Positions 51,786 to 60,672 of a stretch of DNA of 64,000 nucleotides are shown here, in pieces. Within the stretch, counting starts at the first letter, position 1. Each line of letters begins with the position of its first letter. The position numbers and the translations under genes were made by a program. This stretch comes from Pectobacterium peruviense (GTDB lineage Bacteria; Pseudomonadota; Gammaproteobacteria; Enterobacterales; Enterobacteriaceae): NCBI RefSeq assembly GCF_002847345.1, contig NZ_LXFV01000001.1:310001-374000 (forward strand), read 5' to 3'. The notes under the pieces are model-generated. The model was given only the letters and a program-made list of their open reading frames with translations, was not told the DNA's origin and made no database searches.

Positions 51786-54773
51786 ATGCTGGCGACGATT
51801 ACCGATTATAAACAACGCATTACGTTGATTCAGGACAGCGGGATTCAGTTTTTGGATTTTGCGTTAAAGCCACAGTTTTCGGCGGAACAGCCTAACCGCT
51901 ATGTGCGTAAAAGTGCCAACGGCCCCTTATTGCACCTGCTTTACGATGAACATACGGACAAATACCTGCTGCCTTCTGCAACGGGTATGCCGCCGGAAGT
52001 GGTCAAGCCTGAGTTAAGTGCTTCACTTGATCAATCATTGAAGCTGCTGGAGAACATCTGGCTGCCGTTGCCCTTCTTCCGCTTCAATCCGCCGCGTACC
52101 TTTATGGGCGGGCCGGATAACTGGGCGCGGATGCGGATCCTAGCTTTGGATACGCCCGATCAGGACGGCAATACGCACCGCATTTGTCTGGCATTCGATA
52201 CCAAAACCTACCCAGAAGGTCACGAATACGAGTCGCTGGCGCCTAATGCTAATGACATCAAAACCGGCGGGAGTTTCGCGCTGGCTTATCACAGCGACGA
52301 GCTGGGTGAATTCCTCGATGCAACCTGGGTCGACGGCTGGCTGCGGGAAGTCTTTAGTCAACAGGTTAAGACGCAGGAAAAACGTGACAGCCATGATGTG
52401 AAAGTGGCGCTCAGGGGATTCGAATATCAGGCGCATTACCTGAATGTGTTGGATATGCTGGGCAACCAGCTTGAGATACCGGAAATTCGTATCAACACCA
52501 GCACGTTGCAGGAGCCTGCCGTCAACGTTGATCTGATTCTGGACGTCGGTAATTCGCACACCTGCGGCATTCTGGTAGAAGACCATGCAGATGAAAGCAA
52601 CGGCCTGAAGCAGACCTATGAACTGCAACTGCGCGATCTGAGTGAGCCACATTATCTGTATAACGAACTGTTTGAGAGCCGCGTTGAGTTTTCACAGGCG
52701 AAGTTCGGCAAGGAAAACTTCTCCGTAGAAAGCGGTCGTGATGACGCCTTCATCTGGCCGTCAATCACTCGCGTCGGACGTGAAGCTAGCCACATGGCGT
52801 TGCTGCGTCAGGGAACGGAAGGATCGAGCGGTATTTCCAGCCCGCGCCGTTACCTGTGGGATGAAGAAAGCTATGCACCCGGCTGGCGTTTTAGCCAGAC
52901 GGACGCACATTCACAAGCCGAACCATTAGCCACTGCCATGCCGCTGACCATCATGCTGAATGATGAGGGGCAACCGCTCTACAACCAGCCGCTAGATGAG
53001 CGTTTACCAGTATTTTCGCCGCACTACAGCCGCAGCTCGATCATGACCTTCATGCTCTCCGAACTGCTGGCACAGGCGCTCATGCAGATGAACAGCGCCG
53101 CCCAGCGCTTGAAGATGATCCACAGCAGCGCGCCGCGCCAATTGCGTAACATCATTCTGACGTTGCCTTCCGCGATGCCGAAGCCCGAACGTGAGATTTT
53201 CCGCCGCCGGATGCACGAAGCCATTGCGCTGGTCTGGAAAGCGATGGACTGGCACCCGATGGACGAAGACTTCACCACGCTGGCCGACAAGCAACAGAGC
53301 CGGGTTCCGGTGCCTGAAGTACAAATCGAATGGGACGAAGCGACATGCGGGCAGATGGTTTATCTGTATAACGAAGCACAGGTGAACTTTGGTGGCCGTG
53401 CTGAAGATTTCTTCGCCAGTATGGCTCGCCCGGATAAAGAGCTCGACGAAGGTGAACCCGCAGGTAAAACGCTACGTATTGCCTCAATCGACATCGGCGG
53501 TGGCACCACTGACCTCGCCATTACGCAATACCTGCTTGATGACGGCGTCGGTAACAACGTTAAAATTATTCCACGCCTGCTGTTCCGCGAAGGTTTTAAG
53601 GTCGCAGGTGACGATATCTTGCTGGATGTGATTCAACTTTATATCCTCCCCGCGCTACAGGCTGCGCTGAAAACCGCAGGAATGGCCAGCCCAGATGCGC
53701 TGATGGCGAAGTTGTTCGGCAACGAAGGCCGTATGGATGCACAGCTTACGCTGCGCCAGCAGGTAACGTTGCAGGTCTTTATTCCAATCGGTCGCGCGAT
53801 TCTGGAAGCCTACGAGCGCTTTGATCCGCTGGACACCAGCGCCGAGATTGAATCCACCTTCGGTGAATTGCTGGAACAGGCACCGACGGAAAAAGTGCTG
53901 GAATACATCAATACGGAAGTGCAGCGCGAGCTACCGGTTAGCGATACTGTATTCGATATTTTACAGGTGCCGCTCATCCTCAAACTGAACAAGCTGCATG
54001 GCGAATTCCTATCGAACAAAATGAACATCACGCAGAATTTGCGCCTGATGTCTGAAGTCGTGTCGCTGTATTCATGCGATGTGCTGTTGCTTACCGGACG
54101 CCCTTCGCGCTTCCCGGGGATTCAGGCGCTGTTCCGCCACCTGCAACCGCTGCCGATTAACCGGATGCTGTCGCTGGATGGCTATCACACCAATGACTGG
54201 TATCCGTTTAACAAGCGTGGACGCATCGATAACCCGAAATCCACCGCTGCCGTCGGCGCGATGCTGTGCCTGTTGGCGCTCGATCTACGTCTGCCGGGCT
54301 TTTACTTTAAGGTCGGTGATTTCCAGCCTTATTCTACGGTGCGCTACCTTGGCATGATGGACAGCAACAATGCGCTGACGCTGGATAATGTGTATTACAG
54401 CGATATCGATCTGGATGAACCTGATTTTGTGCTGGATCCTAAACACAGCTTCCAGGTGCGTGGTTCGCTCTGCCTCGGATTCCGCCAGTTGGACAACGAG
54501 CGCTGGCCCGCCTCCTCTCTCTATATGTTATCGATTGTCGATCAGGATTTAGCCCGTAAGGTCGTTGGCGACAGCAAGCTGCGCGTCCGACTGGCTGTAA
54601 CGAAAGGCGACGATCAAGACAGCCCCGAGCGCTTTGAGATTGCCGATGCGGTATTAGAAGACGGTACCCGCGTCCCACCTCATCATTTACGACTTAAGTT
54701 GAACACATTATCCGCTAACGGTTCAGGAGCGACCCATTATTGGATCGATAGTGGGAGTGTATTTAAAAAATGA
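51786..54773 (+). CDS. srfB: SrfB, actin/Hsp70-fold ATPase family protein
   Basis: The 995-residue protein is full-length SrfB. Three actin/Hsp70-superfamily motifs are visible: phosphate-1 DLILDVGNSHTCGILVE (about 249-265), phosphate-2 ASIDIGGGTTDLAITQ (about 566-581) and an adenosine-like LLLTGRPSRFPG (about 767-778). The N-terminal 240 residues are an added domain. SrfB was named as an SsrB-regulated factor in Salmonella; in Xenorhabdus srfABC has been reported as cytotoxic. It overlaps srfC by four bases, implying tight coupling. Its partners are membrane SrfA and the GTPase SrfC. Confidence 0.93.
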   Translation: MLATITDYKQRITLIQDSGIQFLDFALKPQFSAEQPNRYVRKSANGPLLHLLYDEHTDKYLLPSATGMPPEVVKPELSASLDQSLKLLENIWLPLPFFRFNPPRTFMGGPDNWARMRILALDTPDQDGNTHRICLAFDTKTYPEGHEYESLAPNANDIKTGGSFALAYHSDELGEFLDATWVDGWLREVFSQQVKTQEKRDSHDVKVALRGFEYQAHYLNVLDMLGNQLEIPEIRINTSTLQEPAVNVDLILDVGNSHTCGILVEDHADESNGLKQTYELQLRDLSEPHYLYNELFESRVEFSQAKFGKENFSVESGRDDAFIWPSITRVGREASHMALLRQGTEGSSGISSPRRYLWDEESYAPGWRFSQTDAHSQAEPLATAMPLTIMLNDEGQPLYNQPLDERLPVFSPHYSRSSIMTFMLSELLAQALMQMNSAAQRLKMIHSSAPRQLRNIILTLPSAMPKPEREIFRRRMHEAIALVWKAMDWHPMDEDFTTLADKQQSRVPVPEVQIEWDEATCGQMVYLYNEAQVNFGGRAEDFFASMARPDKELDEGEPAGKTLRIASIDIGGGTTDLAITQYLLDDGVGNNVKIIPRLLFREGFKVAGDDILLDVIQLYILPALQAALKTAGMASPDALMAKLFGNEGRMDAQLTLRQQVTLQVFIPIGRAILEAYERFDPLDTSAEIESTFGELLEQAPTEKVLEYINTEVQRELPVSDTVFDILQVPLILKLNKLHGEFLSNKMNITQNLRLMSEVVSLYSCDVLLLTGRPSRFPGIQALFRHLQPLPINRMLSLDGYHTNDWYPFNKRGRIDNPKSTAAVGAMLCLLALDLRLPGFYFKVGDFQPYSTVRYLGMMDSNNALTLDNVYYSDIDLDEPDFVLDPKHSFQVRGSLCLGFRQLDNERWPASSLYMLSIVDQDLARKVVGDSKLRVRLAVTKGDDQDSPERFEIADAVLEDGTRVPPHHLRLKLNTLSANGSGATHYWIDSGSVFKK

Positions 54774-57232
54774 AACGATTAACGCCTAAACAGCTTTCCA
54801 CCCGGCTTCACGGCCAACTACAGGCCGTCGCGCAAGGTGTTGAACAGGCTATCGACTGGGTTGAAACCACGCGTCAGAACGCCCCGCGCCTGGATATTGA
54901 AGCCGACCGTCTGATCGTCAAACTGCGCCGTAACCACAATAAAGCGCAGCATCTATCCGATGTGGCGCAGAAAGAGATTGCCATTGGTTTTTTTGGCCTG
55001 TCTCAGGCTGGGAAAAGCTATCTTATCTCGTCGCTGGCTGGGGGAGAAAACGGCAAACTGGAAACCTCATTTGAGGGGCAGCAGTTGGATTTTGTCGATC
55101 ACATTAACCCATCTGACCGAGCCACCGCGCTTGTTACGCGTTTTAGCCGACAGTCCGGTGTGAAGAACAAATCGTTTCCCGTTCAGTTGCAGCTCCTCAG
55201 CGAACTGGATATCGGCAAGATCATGGCCAACGCGTTTTTGAACGATCTCAATCAAGAGACAACGTTTGAGGAGCTGGATGAGCGCCATATCGCCGAGCAC
55301 ATTAAAACGCTGTTGATGCACCGCCAGCCAGAACCCGTTGAAGGGATGAGCCGCGATGAAGTCGTCGAACTCTGGGACTATCTGGTGCGCCACGACGTTA
55401 AACGGCAAAAACAGCTGGAAGCGCACTTCTGGCCCGTTGCGGTTGAATTAGCACCTTATCTTACCGTTGATGACCGTGCTCAGCTCTTCTCCGTACTCTG
55501 GGGAGAGTTGAATTCGCTGACTTCCGCGTATCGTCATTTCAACCACACGCTGCAACATCTGTCCGGTGCGAGTAAGTTATTAGCACCGTTACGGACACTG
55601 GTGGATGATGAGTTAAATCCCGCAGACGGCCTGATCGACGGTTCCGCGCTGGAGCGATTGCACAGTACCGACGATCCCAGTGTGCTGGTACGCCCGGTTC
55701 AAAACGGCCGCGCGGGGAAAACGGCGGAACTCTCGCTGGCAGAGTTAACAATGCTGACGGCGGAGTTACTTATCCCGCTACAGTCGCCCCCTAAAGAAGC
55801 GCTGTTCGAGCAGGTCGATGTACTGGATTTCCCCGGCTTTGGTGAAATTCGCGAGACGCGCACCGCGCCACCAGCAAAAGGCCAAAACACGCTGTATCCG
55901 CTGGCGCACACGTTATTGCGTGCGAAACGCGCCTATCTGCTGGAGCGCTATACCGACAATCAGGAAATGAACGTACTGATGGTATGCAGCGCCGCAGGCG
56001 ATCGTGCCGACGTTAAAGTGGTTGGTAAAGCGCTGGAGCATTGGGTCAAACAGACTCAAGGTGAAAATGCGCAGGTTCGTAGCAACCGTAAACCGGGGCT
56101 GATTTGGGCGGTTACTCGTCACGACCGTCGTATTACGCACGGGCAAAACTACGATGCCGCGGTACAGCGCTATGTCGGTAATCCAGGCGACGCTTGGGGA
56201 ACGATGCTGGCCATGGATAAACGTGGTGTAACACGGATGGCAACCTGGCTGGGGACCGAAGTTAACCGAGAAGTGAAGCTGGGGCGCATCAGCGAACAGC
56301 TTAACGAAATCCAACGTGAACTCAGCGATAACCTGTTAGGTAATTGGTATCTGCCCGTTGATGTTGACGATCCGGCAGAAAAACAGCGCATCGCCGAAAC
56401 CTTGCTGAAATCGCTCCAGACCCGCACTGGCGTGCACGGCGAACTACTGGAACGGCTTCTGCCCTCGCGTGATGAGCTGCGCCGTCTGTATCTGCAACAG
56501 AAAGGGGCAAGCTACGGCGGTTTCCACGCCGATGCCGAAGATCTCTCCACTCCCTTAGCCAATAGCGATCCGTTTGGCGTTGGGATCGAAATCGATCTGT
56601 TTGCCGATGAACCGATCGCTATCGATCAACCCGTAATGCCCGTTCTGACGATCGATCATGGTTATGAGGCGGACTATGCGCACGGCGTGTATCGTTACTG
56701 GATTAACTATCTACGCGGCCTGCCGGAAAATGCCCCGCTCCTCGATCTGCTGAACGTGCCGAAATCAACGATCGAAATGCTGGTCGAAGAATTGATTACC
56801 GGCAGCATCCGTTTACGGATCGAAGAAGCGCTGGTCGATATGTTGGTCGATGGAGAACAGTTGGGCATCAACCGCGAGAATAAAGCCGACCGTCAGGTTT
56901 CACGCGTGCTCACTATTCTTGGGGACTTTGTCGCCTGGCTTGGTTTCCAACAGCTTGATGAATCCCTACGCCCTGCCAGCCGCATCAATCGCGGCCATAA
57001 GATTTTTGCCAAGCCGGAAAAACAGGCGGTCAGCTTTGGGGCCTCACAGCGTTTAACCAAACTGTCGCTCACGCCGACCAACAATACGGCGTTTTATATC
57101 TATGATTGGCTGGTTGGCCTGAATGAGATGATTATCCAGAACGCGGGCTACTCCGCTGCGCGAGAAGTCAGCGCTGAACAGCGCGAGCAACTCGGCACAA
57201 TTTTGGCGCTGATTAAGCCCGCTGAAAAATAA
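54770..57232 (+). CDS. srfC: SrfC, dynamin-like P-loop GTPase family protein
   Basis: The 820-residue protein has a P-loop GFFGLSQAGKSYLISSLAG (about 72-90), a G3-like DVLDFPGFGE (about 349-358) and a G4-like VTRHD near 448-452. A helical middle and C-terminal region follow. The order fits a large dynamin-type GTPase expected to work on membranes. The start ATG overlaps the srfB stop by four bases. A strong terminator follows, so srfABC forms one transcription unit. The precise job of the complex is not known. Confidence 0.92.
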   Translation: MKRLTPKQLSTRLHGQLQAVAQGVEQAIDWVETTRQNAPRLDIEADRLIVKLRRNHNKAQHLSDVAQKEIAIGFFGLSQAGKSYLISSLAGGENGKLETSFEGQQLDFVDHINPSDRATALVTRFSRQSGVKNKSFPVQLQLLSELDIGKIMANAFLNDLNQETTFEELDERHIAEHIKTLLMHRQPEPVEGMSRDEVVELWDYLVRHDVKRQKQLEAHFWPVAVELAPYLTVDDRAQLFSVLWGELNSLTSAYRHFNHTLQHLSGASKLLAPLRTLVDDELNPADGLIDGSALERLHSTDDPSVLVRPVQNGRAGKTAELSLAELTMLTAELLIPLQSPPKEALFEQVDVLDFPGFGEIRETRTAPPAKGQNTLYPLAHTLLRAKRAYLLERYTDNQEMNVLMVCSAAGDRADVKVVGKALEHWVKQTQGENAQVRSNRKPGLIWAVTRHDRRITHGQNYDAAVQRYVGNPGDAWGTMLAMDKRGVTRMATWLGTEVNREVKLGRISEQLNEIQRELSDNLLGNWYLPVDVDDPAEKQRIAETLLKSLQTRTGVHGELLERLLPSRDELRRLYLQQKGASYGGFHADAEDLSTPLANSDPFGVGIEIDLFADEPIAIDQPVMPVLTIDHGYEADYAHGVYRYWINYLRGLPENAPLLDLLNVPKSTIEMLVEELITGSIRLRIEEALVDMLVDGEQLGINRENKADRQVSRVLTILGDFVAWLGFQQLDESLRPASRINRGHKIFAKPEKQAVSFGASQRLTKLSLTPTNNTAFYIYDWLVGLNEMIIQNAGYSAAREVSAEQREQLGTILALIKPAEK

Positions 57233-57258
57233 CGTTCAGTCAACCACTGTCGATGTAA

Positions 57259-57309
57259 GAAACATGACGTGACATTGTCACTAATATTCACGTCATGTTT
57301 CCTTTTTCC
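57259..57309 (+). terminator. Terminator of the srfABC operon
   Basis: A perfect fourteen-base stem (GAAACATGACGTGA and TCACGTCATGTTTC) with a 15-base loop is followed by CTTTTTCC. Confidence 0.9.
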
Positions 57310-57366
57310 TGCCATATCCTCCCTCCTAATTTGTTTATCGTCTCTCCTCGCTCCTCAAAATCTTAT

Positions 57367-57394
57367 TTGACGAACTGTGGATTCAATCTATACC
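57367..57394 (+). promoter_or_regulatory. Candidate sigma-70 promoter of the lipid operon
   Basis: TTGACG and TATACC are separated by 16 bp, about 95 bp before the first start codon of the operon at 57488. Confidence 0.5.
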
Positions 57395-57443
57395 TAAGTT
57401 GATGACTTTCAATTAATAAGCGTTGAGTTCCTCTATCTGTTAG

Positions 57444-57466
57444 CCATTTTCACCGAGTGAAAATGG
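57444..57466. promoter_or_regulatory. Perfect inverted repeat in the leader of the lipid operon
   Basis: CCATTTTCAC and GTGAAAATGG flank CGA. The 10-3-10 palindrome sits 21 bp before the first start codon. It could be a repressor operator or an mRNA hairpin near the ribosome site. Confidence 0.65.
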
Positions 57467-57487
57467 GTGACCTTAACAGGAGTGGTT

Positions 57488-57967
57488 ATGACGATAGAAA
57501 AAGCGCGCGAGGAAAACGATATCTCGCTAGAAAACGGCGAGTACGAAGCTATTTTGCTAAAAATAAGGGCATTCTATCGAGAGCTGACAGCTAAGGGATT
57601 AGCGGGACTGGGTGATATTTATCATCAAGATATTCATTTTATCGATCCCGTTTCTAGCCATCATGGGCTGAGTGCTTTACACCGTTACTTTTCCCATTCA
57701 CTCGAAAATCTGAGCTATTGCCGGTTCGATATCTCTGATATTCATACCTTTCGCGGCGGTGCGACGATGTTCTGGACGATGCATTATGCACATCCGTCCT
57801 TAAAGCGTAATGCGCCGCTGACGCTCGCGGGCTGTAGCCACCTGCTCTTTGCCGACAATAAAGTTATCTACCACCGTGATTATTACGACATGGGTGCGAT
57901 GCTTTATCAGCATATTCCCTTGCTTGGCTCGTTAATCGGTTATCTAAAATCGAGACTTCAGGCATGA
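57488..57967 (+). CDS. NTF2/SnoaL-like protein heading the lipid operon
   Basis: The protein of about 159 residues has an NTF2-like fold (about 35-145), with IYHQDIHFIDPVSSHHGLSA near residues 43-62. ATG 57488 has AGGAG five bases upstream. Its stop overlaps the start of the next gene by four bases, so it leads a coupled operon. In other proteobacteria NTF2-like proteins go with the SDR, FAD, DUF1365 and cyclopropane-synthase genes. Its role there is not defined. Confidence 0.82.
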   Translation: MTIEKAREENDISLENGEYEAILLKIRAFYRELTAKGLAGLGDIYHQDIHFIDPVSSHHGLSALHRYFSHSLENLSYCRFDISDIHTFRGGATMFWTMHYAHPSLKRNAPLTLAGCSHLLFADNKVIYHRDYYDMGAMLYQHIPLLGSLIGYLKSRLQA

Positions 57968-58680
57968 AGCGCGTGTTGATTACCGGAGCCAGTTCTGGAA
58001 TCGGTCAACAGCTGGCGCTGGATTATGCCAAAGAAGGCTGGGACGTCCTCGCCTGCGGGCGCGATGAGCAACGGCTTCACGCATTGACTCTCGCCTTCCC
58101 AACCCTTCGTACAACGGCATTTGACATGACGAATTTAGACGACACGCGTCAAGCGTTGGAAGGCGTGACGGCCGATCTAGTCATTCTCTGCGCGGGAACC
58201 TGTGAATATCTGGATAACGGCGTCGTTGAGGCAGAAAAAATAAGCCGGGTGCTAACAACCAACGTGATCGGCCCAGTAAATTGTCTGTCGGTGCTATTGC
58301 CACAGCTTGCCAGCCATAGTCATCTGGCGTTGGTGGGTTCGACCGCCAGCCTCGTTCCCCTGCCGCGTGCGGAAGCCTATGGTGCCTCAAAGGCGGCGCT
58401 GGCCTATTTCGCCCGCAGCCTGTCGCTGGATTTGCAGGCACGCAATATCACCGTGTCGCTGATCCTGCCCGGTTTTGTGGAAACCCCACTGACCGCACGT
58501 AATGATTTCCCTATGCCGATGTTGATTTCCGCGTCCCACGCTTCTGAGGCTATTCGGCGTGGGCTAGCAAAGAAAAAACGTGAAATCGCCTTCCCTCTAC
58601 GCTTTGCGCTATTACTCAAATTAATTTCTGTGCTCCCACAGTCATGGCAACGTCTGCTGGCAAGCCGCTTAGTAAGGTAA
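57964..58680 (+). CDS. Short-chain dehydrogenase in the lipid operon
   Basis: The 238-residue SDR has LITGASSGIGQQLALDYAKE (about 5-24), LCAGTCEY at about 74-81 in place of NNAG, and catalytic VGSTASLVPL and YGASKAAL (about 123-145). The start overlaps the NTF2-like stop by four bases, and 5 bp separate it from the FAD gene. Likely it acts on a lipid-derived carbonyl; the substrate is unknown. Confidence 0.88.
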   Translation: MKRVLITGASSGIGQQLALDYAKEGWDVLACGRDEQRLHALTLAFPTLRTTAFDMTNLDDTRQALEGVTADLVILCAGTCEYLDNGVVEAEKISRVLTTNVIGPVNCLSVLLPQLASHSHLALVGSTASLVPLPRAEAYGASKAALAYFARSLSLDLQARNITVSLILPGFVETPLTARNDFPMPMLISASHASEAIRRGLAKKKREIAFPLRFALLLKLISVLPQSWQRLLASRLVR

Positions 58681-58685
58681 AAAGT

Positions 58686-59954
58686 ATGAAGATTGCCATT
58701 ATTGGTAGCGGTATTTCTGGCTTAACCTGTGCACTCAGGTTATCCGATCGCTTTCAGGTGTCGGTACTTGAAGCGAACGATTATCTGGGCGGGCACACGG
58801 CAACGGTCGATGTGGTTCAGGATGGCACGCCCTACGCCATTGATACGGGTTTTATTGTCTATAACGAGCGGACCTATCCCAACTTTATTGCTCTGCTGGA
58901 TGAACTGGGATTAACCGGTCAGCCCACCGAAATGAGTTTCTCGGTCAGTAATCCGGTTTCCGGGCTGGAATATAACGGGCATACCTTAAACACGCTGTTT
59001 GCCCAGCGCAGCAACCTGTTCCGCCCCACTTTCTATCGCTTCGTTGCGGAAATCGTGCGTTTTAACCGCGTGTGTAAGCGGTATCTAACTGACGATAATT
59101 ATCAGGGGCTGACGCTAAGCCATTTATTGCAGCAGGAAAAATTCTCGCCGTTCTTTGCTCAACACTATCTTTTGCCCATGGGCGCGGCAATCTGGTCGTC
59201 GTCACTTGAAGATATGCGGCTTTTCCCTCTGTCGCTTTTCCTGACTTTCTTCAACCATCATGGACTGTTAGATTTGGTCAATCGCCCGCAGTGGATGGTG
59301 GTGCCCGGAGGTTCGCGGGAATATGTGCGACGCATTGCCGAGCGTGTCCGCGATCGAGCGACGATCCACCTCCAGACGCCTGTCAGCCAGGTAGTACGTG
59401 ATGACACAGGCGTTACGGTGCATACCGCCGAACAGGCACATCGGTTCGATCAGGTTATTTTTGCCTGTCATTCCGATCAAGCGCTGGCGCTGCTGGAAAC
59501 GCGTACACCCGATGAGCAGCATATTCTCGGTGGTATACGTTATCAGCCTAACCACGTGATTTTGCATACCGACACCCGACTTTTACCCTATAGCCGACGG
59601 GCATGGGCGAGTTGGAATTACCGTTTGCCGGTCGATCAGGCGCTGAGCCGTTCACGCGCGTCCGTCACCTATAACATGAATATCCTGCAAGGTATTCGTT
59701 CCTCCACCACCTTCTGTGTTTCGTTGAACCCTCAGCAAGATATCGACCCGAGTAAAATATTACATCGCGCGGTTTATCATCACCCCATCTTTACGCAACA
59801 GACGACGGAATATCAACAGCAGCGCAAACGCATTAATGGACACAACCGCAGCTGGTTTTGTGGGGCTTATTGGTACAACGGCTTTCACGAAGACGGTGTA
59901 AAAAGCGCGCTGGATGTCGTCAGCCAACTCCACCAGAGTGTGCAACATGAATAG
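58686..59954 (+). CDS. FAD-dependent amine-oxidase-like oxidoreductase
   Basis: The protein of about 422 residues has an N-terminal FAD-binding motif IAIIGSGISGLTCALRLSD (about 3-21), then ANDYLGGHTATVD (about 30-42), as in the flavin amine oxidase/phytoene-desaturase group. The C-terminal end has WFCGAYWYNGFHEDGVKSAL (about 385-404), the FAD-contacting stretch. ATG 58686 is the conserved start; an earlier ATG lies within the SDR gene. It overlaps the DUF1365 gene by 8 bp. It probably oxidises or desaturates an acyl chain or cofactor in lipid modification. Confidence 0.88.
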   Translation: MKIAIIGSGISGLTCALRLSDRFQVSVLEANDYLGGHTATVDVVQDGTPYAIDTGFIVYNERTYPNFIALLDELGLTGQPTEMSFSVSNPVSGLEYNGHTLNTLFAQRSNLFRPTFYRFVAEIVRFNRVCKRYLTDDNYQGLTLSHLLQQEKFSPFFAQHYLLPMGAAIWSSSLEDMRLFPLSLFLTFFNHHGLLDLVNRPQWMVVPGGSREYVRRIAERVRDRATIHLQTPVSQVVRDDTGVTVHTAEQAHRFDQVIFACHSDQALALLETRTPDEQHILGGIRYQPNHVILHTDTRLLPYSRRAWASWNYRLPVDQALSRSRASVTYNMNILQGIRSSTTFCVSLNPQQDIDPSKILHRAVYHHPIFTQQTTEYQQQRKRINGHNRSWFCGAYWYNGFHEDGVKSALDVVSQLHQSVQHE

Positions 59955-60672
59955 CGCATTGTATGTGGGTAACGTTCGTCATCGACGTTTCACGCCCGTC
60001 ACGCATCGTTTTGACTATGCATTATTCATGGCGTTAATCGATTTAGATGAAATCCCCGCCTTGCCGCACGTTGGTATTGCGTTGGAACGTTTTGCTCCTG
60101 CGTCATTCTATCGCGGTGATTACCTCGGTGGCGGTGATATCAAAACCAAAGCTCAGGAGCGAATTGCGGAACTAACTGGGGAACGCCTTGCAGGGAAGGT
60201 ATTGCTGCTTTGTCAGCTACGCTATCTAGGCTGCTCTTTCAACCCAGTCAATTTCTATTATTTGTACGATGAACATAACCAGCTACGCTGGTTATTGGCA
60301 GAGGTGCGTAATACGCCTTGGAACGAACGCCATACTTATGCCGTCGTCCCCGATGGTTCTACGCCCGTTACCAAGGCGTTTCACGTATCGCCTTTTAACC
60401 CGATGGATATGGTCTATCGCTGGCGACTCACGCCGCCCGTCGAGCGTTTGCGGATCCACATCGAGAATCACAGGCAAGGACGCGAATTTGATGCGACGCT
60501 GTTGCTGCATCGTCAGCCGCTCACTCGCGCCGCCCTGCGTAACCAGCTTTGGTCACTGCCGTTAATGACGATGAAGATCGCCTGCACCATATATTGGCAG
60601 GCTTTGAAACTGTGGATTAAACGCTCACCCGTTTATCCCCATCCGCAGTCTGGAAAGAAGGATAACTCATGA
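59947..60672 (+). CDS. DUF1365 family protein
   Basis: The protein of about 241 residues fits DUF1365. Family blocks are LYVGNVRHRRFTPVTHRFDY (about 5-24), CSFNPVNFYYLYD (about 98-110) and VSPFNPMDMVYRWRLTPP (about 148-165). Its function is unknown, but it is constantly linked to cyclopropane-synthase-like and FAD genes, so a role in fatty-acid modification is inferred. Its stop overlaps the start of the cfa-like gene by four bases. Confidence 0.9.
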   Translation: MNSALYVGNVRHRRFTPVTHRFDYALFMALIDLDEIPALPHVGIALERFAPASFYRGDYLGGGDIKTKAQERIAELTGERLAGKVLLLCQLRYLGCSFNPVNFYYLYDEHNQLRWLLAEVRNTPWNERHTYAVVPDGSTPVTKAFHVSPFNPMDMVYRWRLTPPVERLRIHIENHRQGREFDATLLLHRQPLTRAALRNQLWSLPLMTMKIACTIYWQALKLWIKRSPVYPHPQSGKKDNS

